This document shows, one piece after another, positions 1 through 7,151 of a stretch of 64,000 nucleotides of DNA (position 1 is the stretch's first letter; each line of letters opens with the position of its first letter). The stretch is from Rossellomorea vietnamensis (GTDB taxonomy: Bacteria; Bacillota; Bacilli; Bacillales; Bacillaceae_B): NCBI RefSeq assembly GCF_025398035.1, contig NZ_CP104558.1:2956501-3020500 (forward strand). The letters run 5' to 3'. The notes under the pieces were generated by a model. It was given only the letters and a program-made list of their open reading frames with translations. It did no database searches and had not been told where the DNA came from. A program made the translations under genes and the position numbers.

Positions 1-38
1 TACTGGTTAAAAAGAGTGAATAAGGGGAGCTGGTAGGG

Positions 39-1130
39 ATGAAAATCAAAATGGGTTGGCTCGTGTTGGTCATAAGTCAGGGTATACTACTAGGTGCGTG
101 TTCGTTCGGACAGCCAGATGTGCAGCAGGAAGAAAGTGAATCCGTCACGAGACCGAGTGTCGAGAGTAAGGTGGTGGCGCAGGATCTTTCCATTCCCTGG
201 TCCATCCAGAAGCAGGACGATGTATTCTATATCACACAGCGGACAGGTGGAATCGTTGAGATGAAGGATGGGAAGAAATCCGTGGTCAAGACCAGGCTTT
301 CAAAGCCACTATCGGATCGACCTGAAGCGGGACTGTTAGGCTTTGTGCTTCACCCGGATTTCGAAACGAATAAGCAGGCCTTTGTCTATTATACGTATGG
401 GGATTCAGATGCCAACTACAATCGGGTCGTAACCCTGAAGCGGACTGCAAACGAATGGACCGAGGAAAAAGTCCTGTTGGACCGGATTCCAAGCGGTCAG
501 TATCATCAAGGTGGCAGGCTTGAAATCGGTCCCGATCACAAACTCTACATTACCACCGGGGATGCCACCAGGCAGGATCATGCTCAAGATCTATCCTTCC
601 TTGGAGGGAAAATTCTTCGCATGGACTTGGATGGAGGAATCCCGTCCGATAACCCATTTAAAGATTCACCTGTTTACAGCTACGGCCACCGGAATCCCCA
701 AGGTCTCGCATGGAATGGGGATGGTGAACTTTATGAAACGGAACATGGCCCGAATGGATATGATGAAGTCAACTTGATCAAAGCCGGAAACAATTACGGC
801 TGGCCGAAGATCACAGGAGATGAAAAGGAAGAGTCCATGATTTCCCCGCTGGCACACTCCGGCGAACCTTCATGGGCCCCTTCAGGAACAGACTTCTGGA
901 ATGGAGATGTTGTGTTTGCAGCTCTCGCTGGTCAAAGCGTAAAGAGATTTGATACGGAAACGGGGGAAGTCACCGATCTTCTCACTGGATTTGGGCGTGT
1001 CAGGGACGTGCTGGTGGAAGGGGACACCCTTTATTTTGTCTCCAACAACACAGATGGACGGGGAATCCCCCGTGAGAACGACGATAAGCTGTATGAGGTG
1101 GATTTGAAGTCAGTGATGAAAGAAGAATAG
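39..1130 (+). CDS. PQQ-type sugar dehydrogenase lipoprotein
   Basis: Secreted, lipid-anchored beta-propeller of the glucose/sorbosone dehydrogenase family (363 aa). The first 21 residues are a lipoprotein signal with lipobox LLGAC. The family core follows: QGGRLEIGPDHKLYITTGDA, GHRNPQGLAW and EHGPNGYDEVNLIKAGNNYG, the last two being the usual PQQ/calcium-pocket strands. Family members oxidise aldose sugars using PQQ, but many Bacillus homologues have no proven substrate and B. subtilis-type bacteria do not make PQQ, so activity is uncertain. An AGGGGAG ribosome site precedes the ATG. The gene is monocistronic and ends at a strong terminator. Fold is sure; substrate is unknown. Confidence 0.88.
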   Translation: MKIKMGWLVLVISQGILLGACSFGQPDVQQEESESVTRPSVESKVVAQDLSIPWSIQKQDDVFYITQRTGGIVEMKDGKKSVVKTRLSKPLSDRPEAGLLGFVLHPDFETNKQAFVYYTYGDSDANYNRVVTLKRTANEWTEEKVLLDRIPSGQYHQGGRLEIGPDHKLYITTGDATRQDHAQDLSFLGGKILRMDLDGGIPSDNPFKDSPVYSYGHRNPQGLAWNGDGELYETEHGPNGYDEVNLIKAGNNYGWPKITGDEKEESMISPLAHSGEPSWAPSGTDFWNGDVVFAALAGQSVKRFDTETGEVTDLLTGFGRVRDVLVEGDTLYFVSNNTDGRGIPRENDDKLYEVDLKSVMKEE

Positions 1131-1138
1131 AGTGACGG

Positions 1139-1169
1139 AAACCTCCCTTTGTATTGGGGAGGTTTTTTT
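1139..1169 (+). terminator. Terminator of the dehydrogenase gene
   Basis: AAACCTCCC pairs with GGGGAGGTTT, followed by a run of seven T. Confidence 0.85.
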
Positions 1170-1171
1170 GC

Positions 1172-1198
1172 AAAAAAAAAACACGCTCTAAAGCGTGC
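1172..1198 (-). terminator. Terminator of the holin-like toxin gene
   Basis: Read on the minus strand, CACGCT and AGCGTG form a short stem followed by about ten T. It begins directly after the toxin stop codon. Confidence 0.75.
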
Positions 1199-1291
1199 TC
1201 AAGAATGTTTATTTTCATCATTGGCTTTCAGAATCGCAATTACGAACATCCCAAAACTAAGCATCAGAGATAATACTTCGAATGTATTCAT
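1199..1291 (-). CDS. Putative holin-like toxin (30 aa)
   Basis: Very short membrane peptide beginning MNTFEVLSLMLSFGMFVIAI and ending with a charged tail (KANDENKHS). The pattern of a short N-terminal lead, one hydrophobic helix and a polar tail matches the small holin-like toxin family (Hol_Tox type) of Bacillus, known in some cases as type I toxins. The start used is ATG at 1291, 11 bases after an AAGGAGG site; an in-frame ATG at 1300 lies too close to that site. A terminator follows immediately. No antisense RNA gene could be identified by eye, so the toxin role is by resemblance only. Confidence 0.7.
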   Translation of the reverse strand: MNTFEVLSLMLSFGMFVIAILKANDENKHS

Positions 1292-1366
1292 TGTATACAT
1301 CGCCTCCTTATTCTAAGGCTTCCCGGATTCAAGATTGTCCTATACGCTTGAAATAAATGGAATGTT

Positions 1367-1588
1367 TTACTGCTTCTTTTCGTCAAATAAACCAGGTACA
1401 TTGTCCAATGAATAGTCCCTGACATACCTGATCAATTTGATTTTTAATTCCTGCTCGAGGTCGTCCCTGTTTTCGAGTCGGGTCAGGTACAGTGATTTCC
1501 TGATTTTCGGTTCGAACCTGCGGATGATCTTCGTTTCATATTCCGTGTTGCCCTTCGCTTCTTTGACTAGATCGTATAAAATTCCCAT
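1367..1588 (-). CDS. rsoA: Sigma-O accessory subunit RsoA (region 2-like)
   Basis: A 73-residue protein with the sequence FEPKIRKSLYLT-x5-RDDLEQELKIKLIRYV, resembling sigma-factor region 2 and the B. subtilis RsoA (YvrHa) protein. In B. subtilis RsoA works with SigO as the second half of a two-subunit sigma factor: SigO supplies the region 4 (-35) part and RsoA the region 2 (-10 and core-binding) part. Here it sits 3 bases downstream of the sigO-like gene on the same strand, the same order as in B. subtilis. The oxalate decarboxylase genes controlled by this pair in B. subtilis are not next to it here. Confidence 0.8.
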   Translation of the reverse strand: MGILYDLVKEAKGNTEYETKIIRRFEPKIRKSLYLTRLENRDDLEQELKIKLIRYVRDYSLDNVPGLFDEKKQ

Positions 1589-1591
1589 AAT

Positions 1592-2167
1592 TTATGATTC
1601 TCCTTTTTCTAAAATGGATTTTAATTTGTGTAACGCTTTTCGATGGGTTTTCGAGATTGTCTGTTGGGATACGCCCTGCATTCTTGCAATCTCTGTATCA
1701 GATCGTTCCTGTACATAGGCTAAATCAAGGACATGCTTCTGTTTGTCGGTCAACGTTTTATAGGCCTTCAGGAGTTCCTCGCTCTCCAGGCATTCCATTA
1801 ATGTCGAATAATTGGTGAAAGGTGCAATTTCCGAGGCCGGATCCGGAACAAGTTCGACATATGATCCGCCATCTTCACCCACACGGTCATCCAGGGTAAG
1901 AGGATGCCGTTCGCTATATTTTCTTATCTTTTTATCAAAGTTCACACTGTGAAAATAAAGGGATGAACTGACGTAAGAGGTAAATCGGATATCAAAATAA
2001 TAGGCCTTAAACGCTTCGTTTAAACGTTCTTCCTTACTTGCACTGGGGTGACGTAAAAAATCTTCGACTAGCTTCCGGTTCTCCGTTTGACTGATAAAGG
2101 ACTCAACGGCTTTATTGTATTGAAGATGAGGATAATGACGATAAAATTCACTCACTAATGGATCCAT
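1592..2167 (-). CDS. sigO: Sigma factor SigO-like (YvrI family)
   Basis: A 191-residue sigma-like protein. Residues 50-90 (FTSYVSSSLYFHSVNFDKKI, then RHPLTLDD) match the characteristic SigO middle block. Residues about 130-185 are sigma region 4 with a helix-turn-helix (LTDKQKHVLDLAYVQ, TEIARMQGVSQQTISKTH). It lacks an ordinary region 2, as expected if RsoA, encoded 3 bases downstream, supplies it. ATG at 2167 is chosen because it aligns with the usual N-terminus; TTG/GTG codons at 2182-2176 are also in frame. The leader holds a SOS-like palindrome and a terminator-like hairpin, reported separately. Confidence 0.85.
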   Translation of the reverse strand: MDPLVSEFYRHYPHLQYNKAVESFISQTENRKLVEDFLRHPSASKEERLNEAFKAYYFDIRFTSYVSSSLYFHSVNFDKKIRKYSERHPLTLDDRVGEDGGSYVELVPDPASEIAPFTNYSTLMECLESEELLKAYKTLTDKQKHVLDLAYVQERSDTEIARMQGVSQQTISKTHRKALHKLKSILEKGES

Positions 2168-2183
2168 TTTTTTCACCACCAAT

Positions 2184-2197
2184 AGAACATATGTTCG
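2184..2197 (-). promoter_or_regulatory. LexA/DinR-like palindrome upstream of sigO
   Basis: AGAACATATGTTCG contains the perfect 12-bp palindrome GAACATATGTTC. It matches 12 of 14 positions of the Bacillus SOS box CGAACRNRYGTTYC; only the two end bases differ. It lies 17 bases before the chosen sigO start. Regulation by LexA is an inference. Confidence 0.4.
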
Positions 2198-2206
2198 ATT
2201 TTGAAG

Positions 2207-2234
2207 TAAAAAAAAGAGGAGAAAAATTCTCTCT
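2207..2234 (-). terminator. Terminator-like hairpin in the sigO leader
   Basis: On the minus strand AGAGAGAA pairs with TTCTCCTCT (one bulge), followed by eight T, about 40 bases before the sigO start. It could be an attenuator, or end a transcript from upstream. Confidence 0.4.
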
Positions 2235-2405
2235 GCTTTTACTCTATAAAGAAGCGGAAGGGACCCATTTCCACAACCTTCTTCTCTTTAATCGATCCAT
2301 AGTACTATCTATTAAACCATATATTACAGAATCAAGTAAGTGATGAATGCACTAATTTTCCCTTATTATCCACATATTAGAACGATTTATGATTTTATAA
2401 AGGGG

Positions 2406-2433
2406 TTGAAGGGTAGTTTATATAATATAGTAT
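2406..2433 (+). promoter_or_regulatory. Likely SigA promoter of the small lipoprotein gene
   Basis: TTGAAG, 16-base spacer, TAGTAT, in a very AT-rich stretch 35 bases before the start codon. The sigO-lipoprotein gap (2168-2468) otherwise holds the two sigO leader elements and one isolated DnaA box (TTATCCACA, 2366-2374). Confidence 0.45.
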
Positions 2434-2468
2434 ACAAGGTTCATTCTCTATGAAAGGGAAGTGATGGG

Positions 2469-2813
2469 ATGAGTGGTAAATGGATGTTCGTCTTTCTTTT
2501 GGCAGGTTTGTTGCTGGGTGGATGTGCTGCGGATGATGGGAAGAAAGATCAGGATTCTACTGAAGTCAATTCGGATGTACCTGCTGCCGAAACGGATCAG
2601 CCTGCGAGCAAGATGGACGTTCTGGCCAACGATGAAAAGATCATAGAGATGTTAAAGAAGACCGGAGTCATAGCGGAAGACGCGTCACATGAAGAGATTG
2701 AAAAGGCTCTTCAGAAATACCTCCAGGATAAAAACAGTGACCAGCTCACCAATGAAAAAGAAAAGAAAAAATATATTGATGAAATCAAGAAGAAAATTCA
2801 AGAGGGCAGCTAA
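2469..2813 (+). CDS. Small lipoprotein of unknown function
   Basis: A 114-residue lipoprotein: hydrophobic signal with lipobox LLGGC near residue 19, a Ser/Asp/Gln-rich linker (about 20-48), then a charged helical domain (DEKIIEMLKKTGVIAEDASH, EEIEKALQKYLQDK) ending in Lys/Glu-rich helix. No known family is recognised. It is transcribed divergently from sigO-rsoA and could belong to that regulon, but no sequence evidence shows this. The start has a GGGAAGTGATGGG ribosome site. Confidence 0.75.
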   Translation: MSGKWMFVFLLAGLLLGGCAADDGKKDQDSTEVNSDVPAAETDQPASKMDVLANDEKIIEMLKKTGVIAEDASHEEIEKALQKYLQDKNSDQLTNEKEKKKYIDEIKKKIQEGS

Positions 2814-2819
2814 AAAGTG

Positions 2820-2853
2820 GGAACGGGCAAGGGTGAACAACCCCTGCCCGTTT
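2820..2853 (+). terminator. Terminator after the small lipoprotein gene
   Basis: GAACGGGCA with GGG pairs with CCC and TGCCCGTTTC; the T run is weak (TTTCTTC). Confidence 0.6.
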
Positions 2854-2863
2854 CTTCATGAGA

Positions 2864-3658
2864 TCAGCGCATGACGCTGCCTCCTGAAATTTTGACGGAT
2901 TCCCCGACAATGTTTTCTGCAGCATCACTTAATAGATAAACGATGGTGTTTGCGACCTCAACAGGTGAGGTTAATCTTCCTGAAGGAATGCTGTCCTTCG
3001 CGATTTCCAGTTGTTTCTCGTAGCTTCTCCCTTCCCGTTCCCCTTTTGACTGAATGGCGTTTCGGCCCATCTCTGTATCGACATATCCGGGGCAAATGGC
3101 GTTCACTCTGATATGGTGCTCGATCGCTTCATGGGCAAAGGCCTGTGTGAACCCTGTCACTGCAAACTTCGATGCACTGTACGCACTGTTTCCGTGGGTG
3201 CCCCTCAGTCCGGAAAGGGAAGAGATGTTGACGATCGCTCCTTTTTCTACGCCCTTCATTTGGTTATAGACGACCTGGGAAAGCTGGACAAGCGAGAAAT
3301 AGTTCAGCTCCATGATTTTTCGCAAGTCGTCTTCGGATAATTTCTCCACCATGTCACCGCCGCCTATCCCGGCTGAATTCACGAGACCAGTGATGGGCCC
3401 ATGCTGATCTCTTGCCGCAGACAGAAGCTGTTCGCGGTCTTCAGTACTCGTCAGATCCGCTTTATAGAGGAAGACCCTGTCCGGATCCTGGCAGTCTGCT
3501 TTCAGCTCATTCAGCTTTTCTTCATTCCTCCCAGTAATCGTCACCCTGGCACCCGCTTGAACGGCTGCCTTCGCCGTTTCATATCCAATGCCGCCAGTCG
3601 CACCGGTGATGAGGACATGCTGATCTTTCAACGTGCTTTCATGGAAAAGGAAACTCAT
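2864..3658 (-). CDS. SDR family NAD(P)-dependent oxidoreductase
   Basis: Classical short-chain dehydrogenase (264 aa). The cofactor motif TGATGGIGYE is at about residues 18-27, NSAG-type strand NSAGIGG at about 88-95, catalytic Ser in NISSLSGLRG and YSASK around residues 155-160. NGR in TGRNEEKL suggests NADP(H) preference. The C-terminus (GESVKISGGSVMR) is that of FabG-like 3-oxoacyl reductases, but specificity cannot be read. It is not in an operon; three TTGAAAATAAA repeats lie upstream of its start. No fatty-acid synthesis neighbours support a FabG role. Confidence 0.85.
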   Translation of the reverse strand: MSFLFHESTLKDQHVLITGATGGIGYETAKAAVQAGARVTITGRNEEKLNELKADCQDPDRVFLYKADLTSTEDREQLLSAARDQHGPITGLVNSAGIGGGDMVEKLSEDDLRKIMELNYFSLVQLSQVVYNQMKGVEKGAIVNISSLSGLRGTHGNSAYSASKFAVTGFTQAFAHEAIEHHIRVNAICPGYVDTEMGRNAIQSKGEREGRSYEKQLEIAKDSIPSGRLTSPVEVANTIVYLLSDAAENIVGESVKISGGSVMR

Positions 3659-3730
3659 TCTATTACCTCCTTGTGATGTATAGTACGTTTTTACCCGATG
3701 GGGGGAGGCGGGAAACGGAAGGGGGCCGTT

Positions 3731-3782
3731 TTGAAAATAAAATCCCGTTTTTGAAAATAAAAGTAGTGGAATTGAAAATAAA
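3731..3782. repeat. Three direct repeats TTGAAAATAAA
   Basis: TTGAAAATAAA at 3731-3741, 3751-3761 and 3772-3782, spaced 20 and 21 bp, between the SDR start and the tetR terminator. The near-two-turn spacing would place the copies on one face of the helix. Confidence 0.8.
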
Positions 3783-3803
3783 CGCTTCAGGATTCCACCT
3801 GCA

Positions 3804-3836
3804 ACAAAAAAAGGACCCCGCTTTGGAGTCCTTTCA
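3804..3836 (-). terminator. Terminator of the ABC/TetR operon
   Basis: On the minus strand AAAGGACTCC and GGGGTCCTTT form the stem, followed by seven T. Confidence 0.8.
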
Positions 3837-3842
3837 CATGTT

Positions 3843-4490
3843 TTAACCCTTCCCGATCCCGTTTACAATCATTTGCACGGTCATTTCGATCTCTTTTTCA
3901 TCATTCCAATCTGCTTCAGGAAGGAAGAGGTACCGAACGATAAGCAGGCCGAAGATGCTGGTAGCTGAAAATCGCACGACAGCAGGTGATGGCAGGTCGA
4001 TAATCTGCCCCTTCTCTTTATAATGATCAACGAGGCGGACGAATTTCTCGAATACCTTTTCAGCGATATGCTCTCTGAACTGTTCTTTCAATTCGGGATG
4101 AAAAGGGATTTCCTGTATCAATATTTTAAAAGCGGTCATATTCTCTTTCAGGAACTCCTGGCGATTCAAGATCATCGCTTTCAGGAAATCTTCGTACCGG
4201 TCATATTTGGCATCAAGCACTTTATTGAGATCCCGGATCACAAAGGGAGCGATCAGTTTGGCCATCGTAGGGGAGACAATCGAAAGAAGCAGATCCTTCT
4301 TTGTTTTGTAATGCCGGAAGATGGTTCCTTCTGCGACGCCTGCCTTTTTGGCGATTTGACTAGTGGAAGTGGAGGCGTAGCCTTTTTCGGCGAACATTTC
4401 GATGGCGGCCTCCACGATTTTCTGTTGTTTTTCTGTCAGTGATTCTTCTTCATCGAATAACTGTTTGAATATATTTTTTTCTTCAGACAT
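3843..4490 (-). CDS. TetR family repressor of the adjacent ABC exporter
   Basis: A 215-residue TetR/AcrR regulator. The N-terminal helix-turn-helix is at about residues 20-65 (QKIVEAAIEMFAEKGYASTS, QIAKKAGVAEGTIFRHYKTK); the rest is a helical ligand domain. It is the third gene of the operon ATPase-permease-tetR, so it very likely controls its own operon through the paired AGTGAGTNATNACTCACT operators at 6284-6350. Such arrangements usually respond to the exporter's substrate. The ligand is unknown. Confidence 0.88.
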   Translation of the reverse strand: MSEEKNIFKQLFDEEESLTEKQQKIVEAAIEMFAEKGYASTSTSQIAKKAGVAEGTIFRHYKTKKDLLLSIVSPTMAKLIAPFVIRDLNKVLDAKYDRYEDFLKAMILNRQEFLKENMTAFKILIQEIPFHPELKEQFREHIAEKVFEKFVRLVDHYKEKGQIIDLPSPAVVRFSATSIFGLLIVRYLFLPEADWNDEKEIEMTVQMIVNGIGKG

Positions 4491-4523
4491 TTTTAAACCC
4501 CTAACTTGTCGTTCATTCCTACC

Positions 4524-5540
4524 CTATATTTTACGGTATTTTCGGAGGGCTGCAACATTCAGGACGATAAAGAGTAAAGAAAAACCGATCAGTACGGAGA
4601 GATTAAAGAGTAAATCCCCGAATGCATAGCCGCGTATCATGACGTCCCTTAAGGCATCGGCAGCATAATAAAGCGGGGTGAACGGTCCAATCCAGCTCAG
4701 CCACTCGGAGATGGTATCTAAATTGAATAATCCCGAGAAGAAGATTTGGGGAACCACGACGATTGGAATGAACTGCATCATCTGTAATTCATTTTTAGCA
4801 AAAGCAGACAGCAATATTCCGAGAGTAAGAGCGGTGAACGATAAGGAGACGATGATGATCAATACGTTGAAAAAACTGCCTTTCATCATCATGTCCAGGA
4901 TATAAATCGAATACCACGAAATCAAGGATGCCTGAAGGAGCGTCACGATCCCGAAGCCGATGACGTAACTGACGACCATTTCCCAAATTTTAATGGGAGA
5001 AGCAAGCAGCCGCTCAAGAGTCCCCGTCGTTCTCTCTCTTAAAAAGGAGACTCCACTGATTAAAAAGACGAAGAAGAAGACGAAAAATCCAAGGAGGACG
5101 GGTCCAAAGGAGTCAAACATCCCCATATCCTTACTCCCGTGCACATACTTCACTTCATCGGTCATGTTTTGTGAAGGAGATGGGAAGAGGGTCTGGATTT
5201 TTTTCATGACGGCCCCATTGACTGTGGGATCGCTGCCTTCGATGACAATGGATGGTGAAGTGGGGGCCTCAAATGAAATATAGCCATCCAATTCGCCGCT
5301 TTTAATGTCCTTCAATGCTTCATCGGGATTTGAATAGACTTGAAAATCCTCTGTATCAACTTTCGCTTCCAGTTGTTGCGGCAGATCCACAATGGCGACC
5401 TTTGCGTCATAATCCTCCGTGTCAAAAACAAGGGACAGCATGCTGAGGATTAGGAGCGGGGCCAGGAACATCAAGGCCAATGTGCGTTTATCCCTGAGTA
5501 GCTGCTGAAGGATACGGATGACAAATCCTCTAATTCTCAA
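4524..5540 (-). CDS. ABC-2 type exporter permease
   Basis: Membrane subunit of an ABC-2 exporter (338 aa). There is one N-terminal membrane helix (LALMFLAPLLILSMLSLVF), an outside domain of about 130 residues, then five helices in the C-terminal half with the family signature GTLERLLASPI and the FNLDTISEWLSWIGPFTPLY loop. TTG at 5540 is preferred as start: GGAGGTG lies 6 bases before it, whereas the ATG at 5555 has no ribosome site. It overlaps the end of the ATPase gene by 11 bases, indicating translational coupling. Substrate (drug, lipid or peptide) is unknown. Confidence 0.87.
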   Translation of the reverse strand: MRIRGFVIRILQQLLRDKRTLALMFLAPLLILSMLSLVFDTEDYDAKVAIVDLPQQLEAKVDTEDFQVYSNPDEALKDIKSGELDGYISFEAPTSPSIVIEGSDPTVNGAVMKKIQTLFPSPSQNMTDEVKYVHGSKDMGMFDSFGPVLLGFFVFFFVFLISGVSFLRERTTGTLERLLASPIKIWEMVVSYVIGFGIVTLLQASLISWYSIYILDMMMKGSFFNVLIIIVSLSFTALTLGILLSAFAKNELQMMQFIPIVVVPQIFFSGLFNLDTISEWLSWIGPFTPLYYAADALRDVMIRGYAFGDLLFNLSVLIGFSLLFIVLNVAALRKYRKI

Positions 5541-6258
5541 CGGAAACACCTCCATTTTTCAAAAAGACATCCTCAATTGAAGTGACTCCGTACGTTTCTT
5601 TAATCCCGGCAGGCGTGTCGCTTGAAATGATTTCTCCATGCTGGAGGAGACCGAGTACATCACACCTTTCTGCTTCATCCATGACATGAGTCGTAATGAT
5701 CAGAGTCCTGCCTTCTTCTTTCAGCCGGTGGAAGCTGTCCCAGATCTCTTTTCGCAGGACGGGATCGATCCCGACGGTCGGTTCATCAAGGAACAGGACT
5801 TCAGGGTCATGAAGAAGGGCGATGGCGAGGGAGAGTCTTCGCTTCATCCCGCCTGAATACTGATGGACCGGCTTGTTCAGGTGTTCAAGTAGATCAACGG
5901 TGTTCATCACTTTTTCGATTTGCGCTTTTCGTTCGTTTTTCTTTAATCCATACAGGGAGGCCATGAAGGATAGGTTTTCTTTAGCCGTCAGTTCATCGTA
6001 CAGGGCATCGGATTGAGCCATATATCCGATGGTCGGGTAAAGGTCGCCTGCCTTTAGCTTGTTTCCTTTGAAGGTCACCGTTCCGGATGAGGGCGTTTCA
6101 AGTCCGATCATGAGCTTGATGATCGTCGTTTTCCCTGAACCTGACGGGCCCAATAATCCATAGATTTGGCCTTTAGGAATGTTGAGATTGATTGTTTGTA
6201 ATACGTTCTGTGAGCCAAATGATTTTGACAAGTCACGTAATTGGATAATGGAGTCCAT
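5530..6258 (-). CDS. ABC exporter ATP-binding protein
   Basis: Nucleotide-binding subunit (242 aa) for the permease encoded downstream. Walker A is GPSGSGKTT (about 38-46), Q-loop YMAQSD, signature YSGGMKRRLSLA, Walker B VLFLDEPTVG and the switch His in TTHVMDEAERC. The ABC-2 CcmA/DrrA-like type fits efflux. ATG at 6258 has the ribosome site GAAAGGTG; the reading frame extends further up but into the operator region. First gene of the exporter-tetR operon. Confidence 0.92.
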   Translation of the reverse strand: MDSIIQLRDLSKSFGSQNVLQTINLNIPKGQIYGLLGPSGSGKTTIIKLMIGLETPSSGTVTFKGNKLKAGDLYPTIGYMAQSDALYDELTAKENLSFMASLYGLKKNERKAQIEKVMNTVDLLEHLNKPVHQYSGGMKRRLSLAIALLHDPEVLFLDEPTVGIDPVLRKEIWDSFHRLKEEGRTLIITTHVMDEAERCDVLGLLQHGEIISSDTPAGIKETYGVTSIEDVFLKNGGVSVEN

Positions 6259-6283
6259 GTGAATCACACCTTTCAAAGAAAAT

Positions 6284-6301
6284 AGTGAGTGATTACTCAC
6301 T
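6284..6301. promoter_or_regulatory. TetR operator copy 1
   Basis: AGTGAGTGATTACTCACT: two 7-bp arms (AGTGAGT/ACTCACT) around GATT, downstream of the -10 element and before the ATPase start. It is the exact reverse complement of copy 2. Confidence 0.85.
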
Positions 6302-6332
6302 TATAATATAAAGGTTGTGAGAAGATTTGTAA
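6302..6332 (-). promoter_or_regulatory. Promoter of the ABC/TetR operon between the two operators
   Basis: On the minus strand TTACAA, 18-base spacer, TATTAT. The promoter fills the gap between the operators, so a repressor bound at both would enclose it. Confidence 0.7.
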
Positions 6333-6350
6333 AGTGAGTAATCACTCACT
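6333..6350. promoter_or_regulatory. TetR operator copy 2
   Basis: AGTGAGTAATCACTCACT, the exact reverse complement of copy 1, just upstream of the -35 element. Confidence 0.85.
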
Positions 6351-6390
6351 ATTATATTCTTACTCTTTAGAAGTAGAAGAATTCCGCATG

Positions 6391-6421
6391 AAAAAAAGAG
6401 CCTGAGCAACGGCCCAGACTC
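6391..6421 (-). terminator. Terminator of yojF-bshB2
   Basis: Minus strand GAGTCTGGGC pairs with GCTCAGGCTC (two G-T pairs), followed by seven T. Confidence 0.85.
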
Positions 6422-6432
6422 TTCTTACCTCA

Positions 6433-7116
6433 TTATTTTACGTTGTCATTTTCCCATTGATAGCTCCAGAATCGTTCAACGGTGACCCATTTCAATGATT
6501 CAGGGTCATTTTGCTGGATCCCTTTTTCAAGATCTTTCAGCATCCAGGCCGTTTGGGAGATATGGGCCTTCATAGCACCGATTTTTTGGTCTTTCACAGG
6601 TGTGATATCAACAAAGATATCGGGTTTGCCTAATTCTTCTTCGCAATTCTTAGAGAATGCCAGGCAGTGAAGCTTCGGTCTTGATTCTTTCGGAAGGCGT
6701 CTGACGGCACGCACGACGGCTCTTGCGGTTGCTTCATGATCGGGGTGGACGGAGTAGTCCGGGTAGAACGTGATAATGAGGGACGGATTTAATTCCTCAA
6801 TCAGCTCCGTCACCATGTTTGAAAGCTTTTCATCATTTTCAAACTCAAGGGTCTTATCACGGTAACCCATCATGCGAAGATCCTGTATCCCCATCACATC
6901 AGCCGCTTTTTGCAGCTCTTTTTTCCGGATTAAAGGAAGGGATTCCCGTGTCGCGAATGGCGGGTTCCCTAAGTTCCTTCCCATTTCCCCTAATGTGAGG
7001 CATGCATAGGTGACGGGAGTTCCGTTGTTCACGTGGGTGGAAATGGTCCCTGATACACCAAATGCTTCATCATCCGGGTGAGGGAAGATGACCAGTACCT
7101 GTCTTTCTTTTTCCAT
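6433..7116 (-). CDS. bshB2: Bacillithiol biosynthesis deacetylase BshB2
   Basis: Zinc-dependent LmbE/PIG-L family deacetylase (227 aa), removing acetyl from GlcNAc-malate in bacillithiol synthesis. The zinc site is PHPDDEAFGVSG near residue 12 and HPDHEATARAV near residue 110. It is linked with yojF exactly as yojF-yojG in B. subtilis, which supports BshB2 over a general LmbE enzyme. ATG at 7116 follows AAAGGAGAGG; the frame extends 10 codons upstream without a good ribosome site. Second gene of a two-gene operon. Confidence 0.9.
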   Translation of the reverse strand: MEKERQVLVIFPHPDDEAFGVSGTISTHVNNGTPVTYACLTLGEMGRNLGNPPFATRESLPLIRKKELQKAADVMGIQDLRMMGYRDKTLEFENDEKLSNMVTELIEELNPSLIITFYPDYSVHPDHEATARAVVRAVRRLPKESRPKLHCLAFSKNCEEELGKPDIFVDITPVKDQKIGAMKAHISQTAWMLKDLEKGIQQNDPESLKWVTVERFWSYQWENDNVK

Positions 7117-7151
7117 TTTGACCTCTCCTTTATATATAAAGTTCAAGTAGT

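Noticed and set aside
2158-2343. 61-codon + strand frame over the sigO leader
   Set aside because: No ribosome site, low complexity, and it overlaps the sigO start and leader elements.
2366-2374. Single DnaA box before the small lipoprotein gene
   Set aside because: One TTATCCACA is expected by chance; no other box nearby, unlike the ywlB-ywlC cluster.
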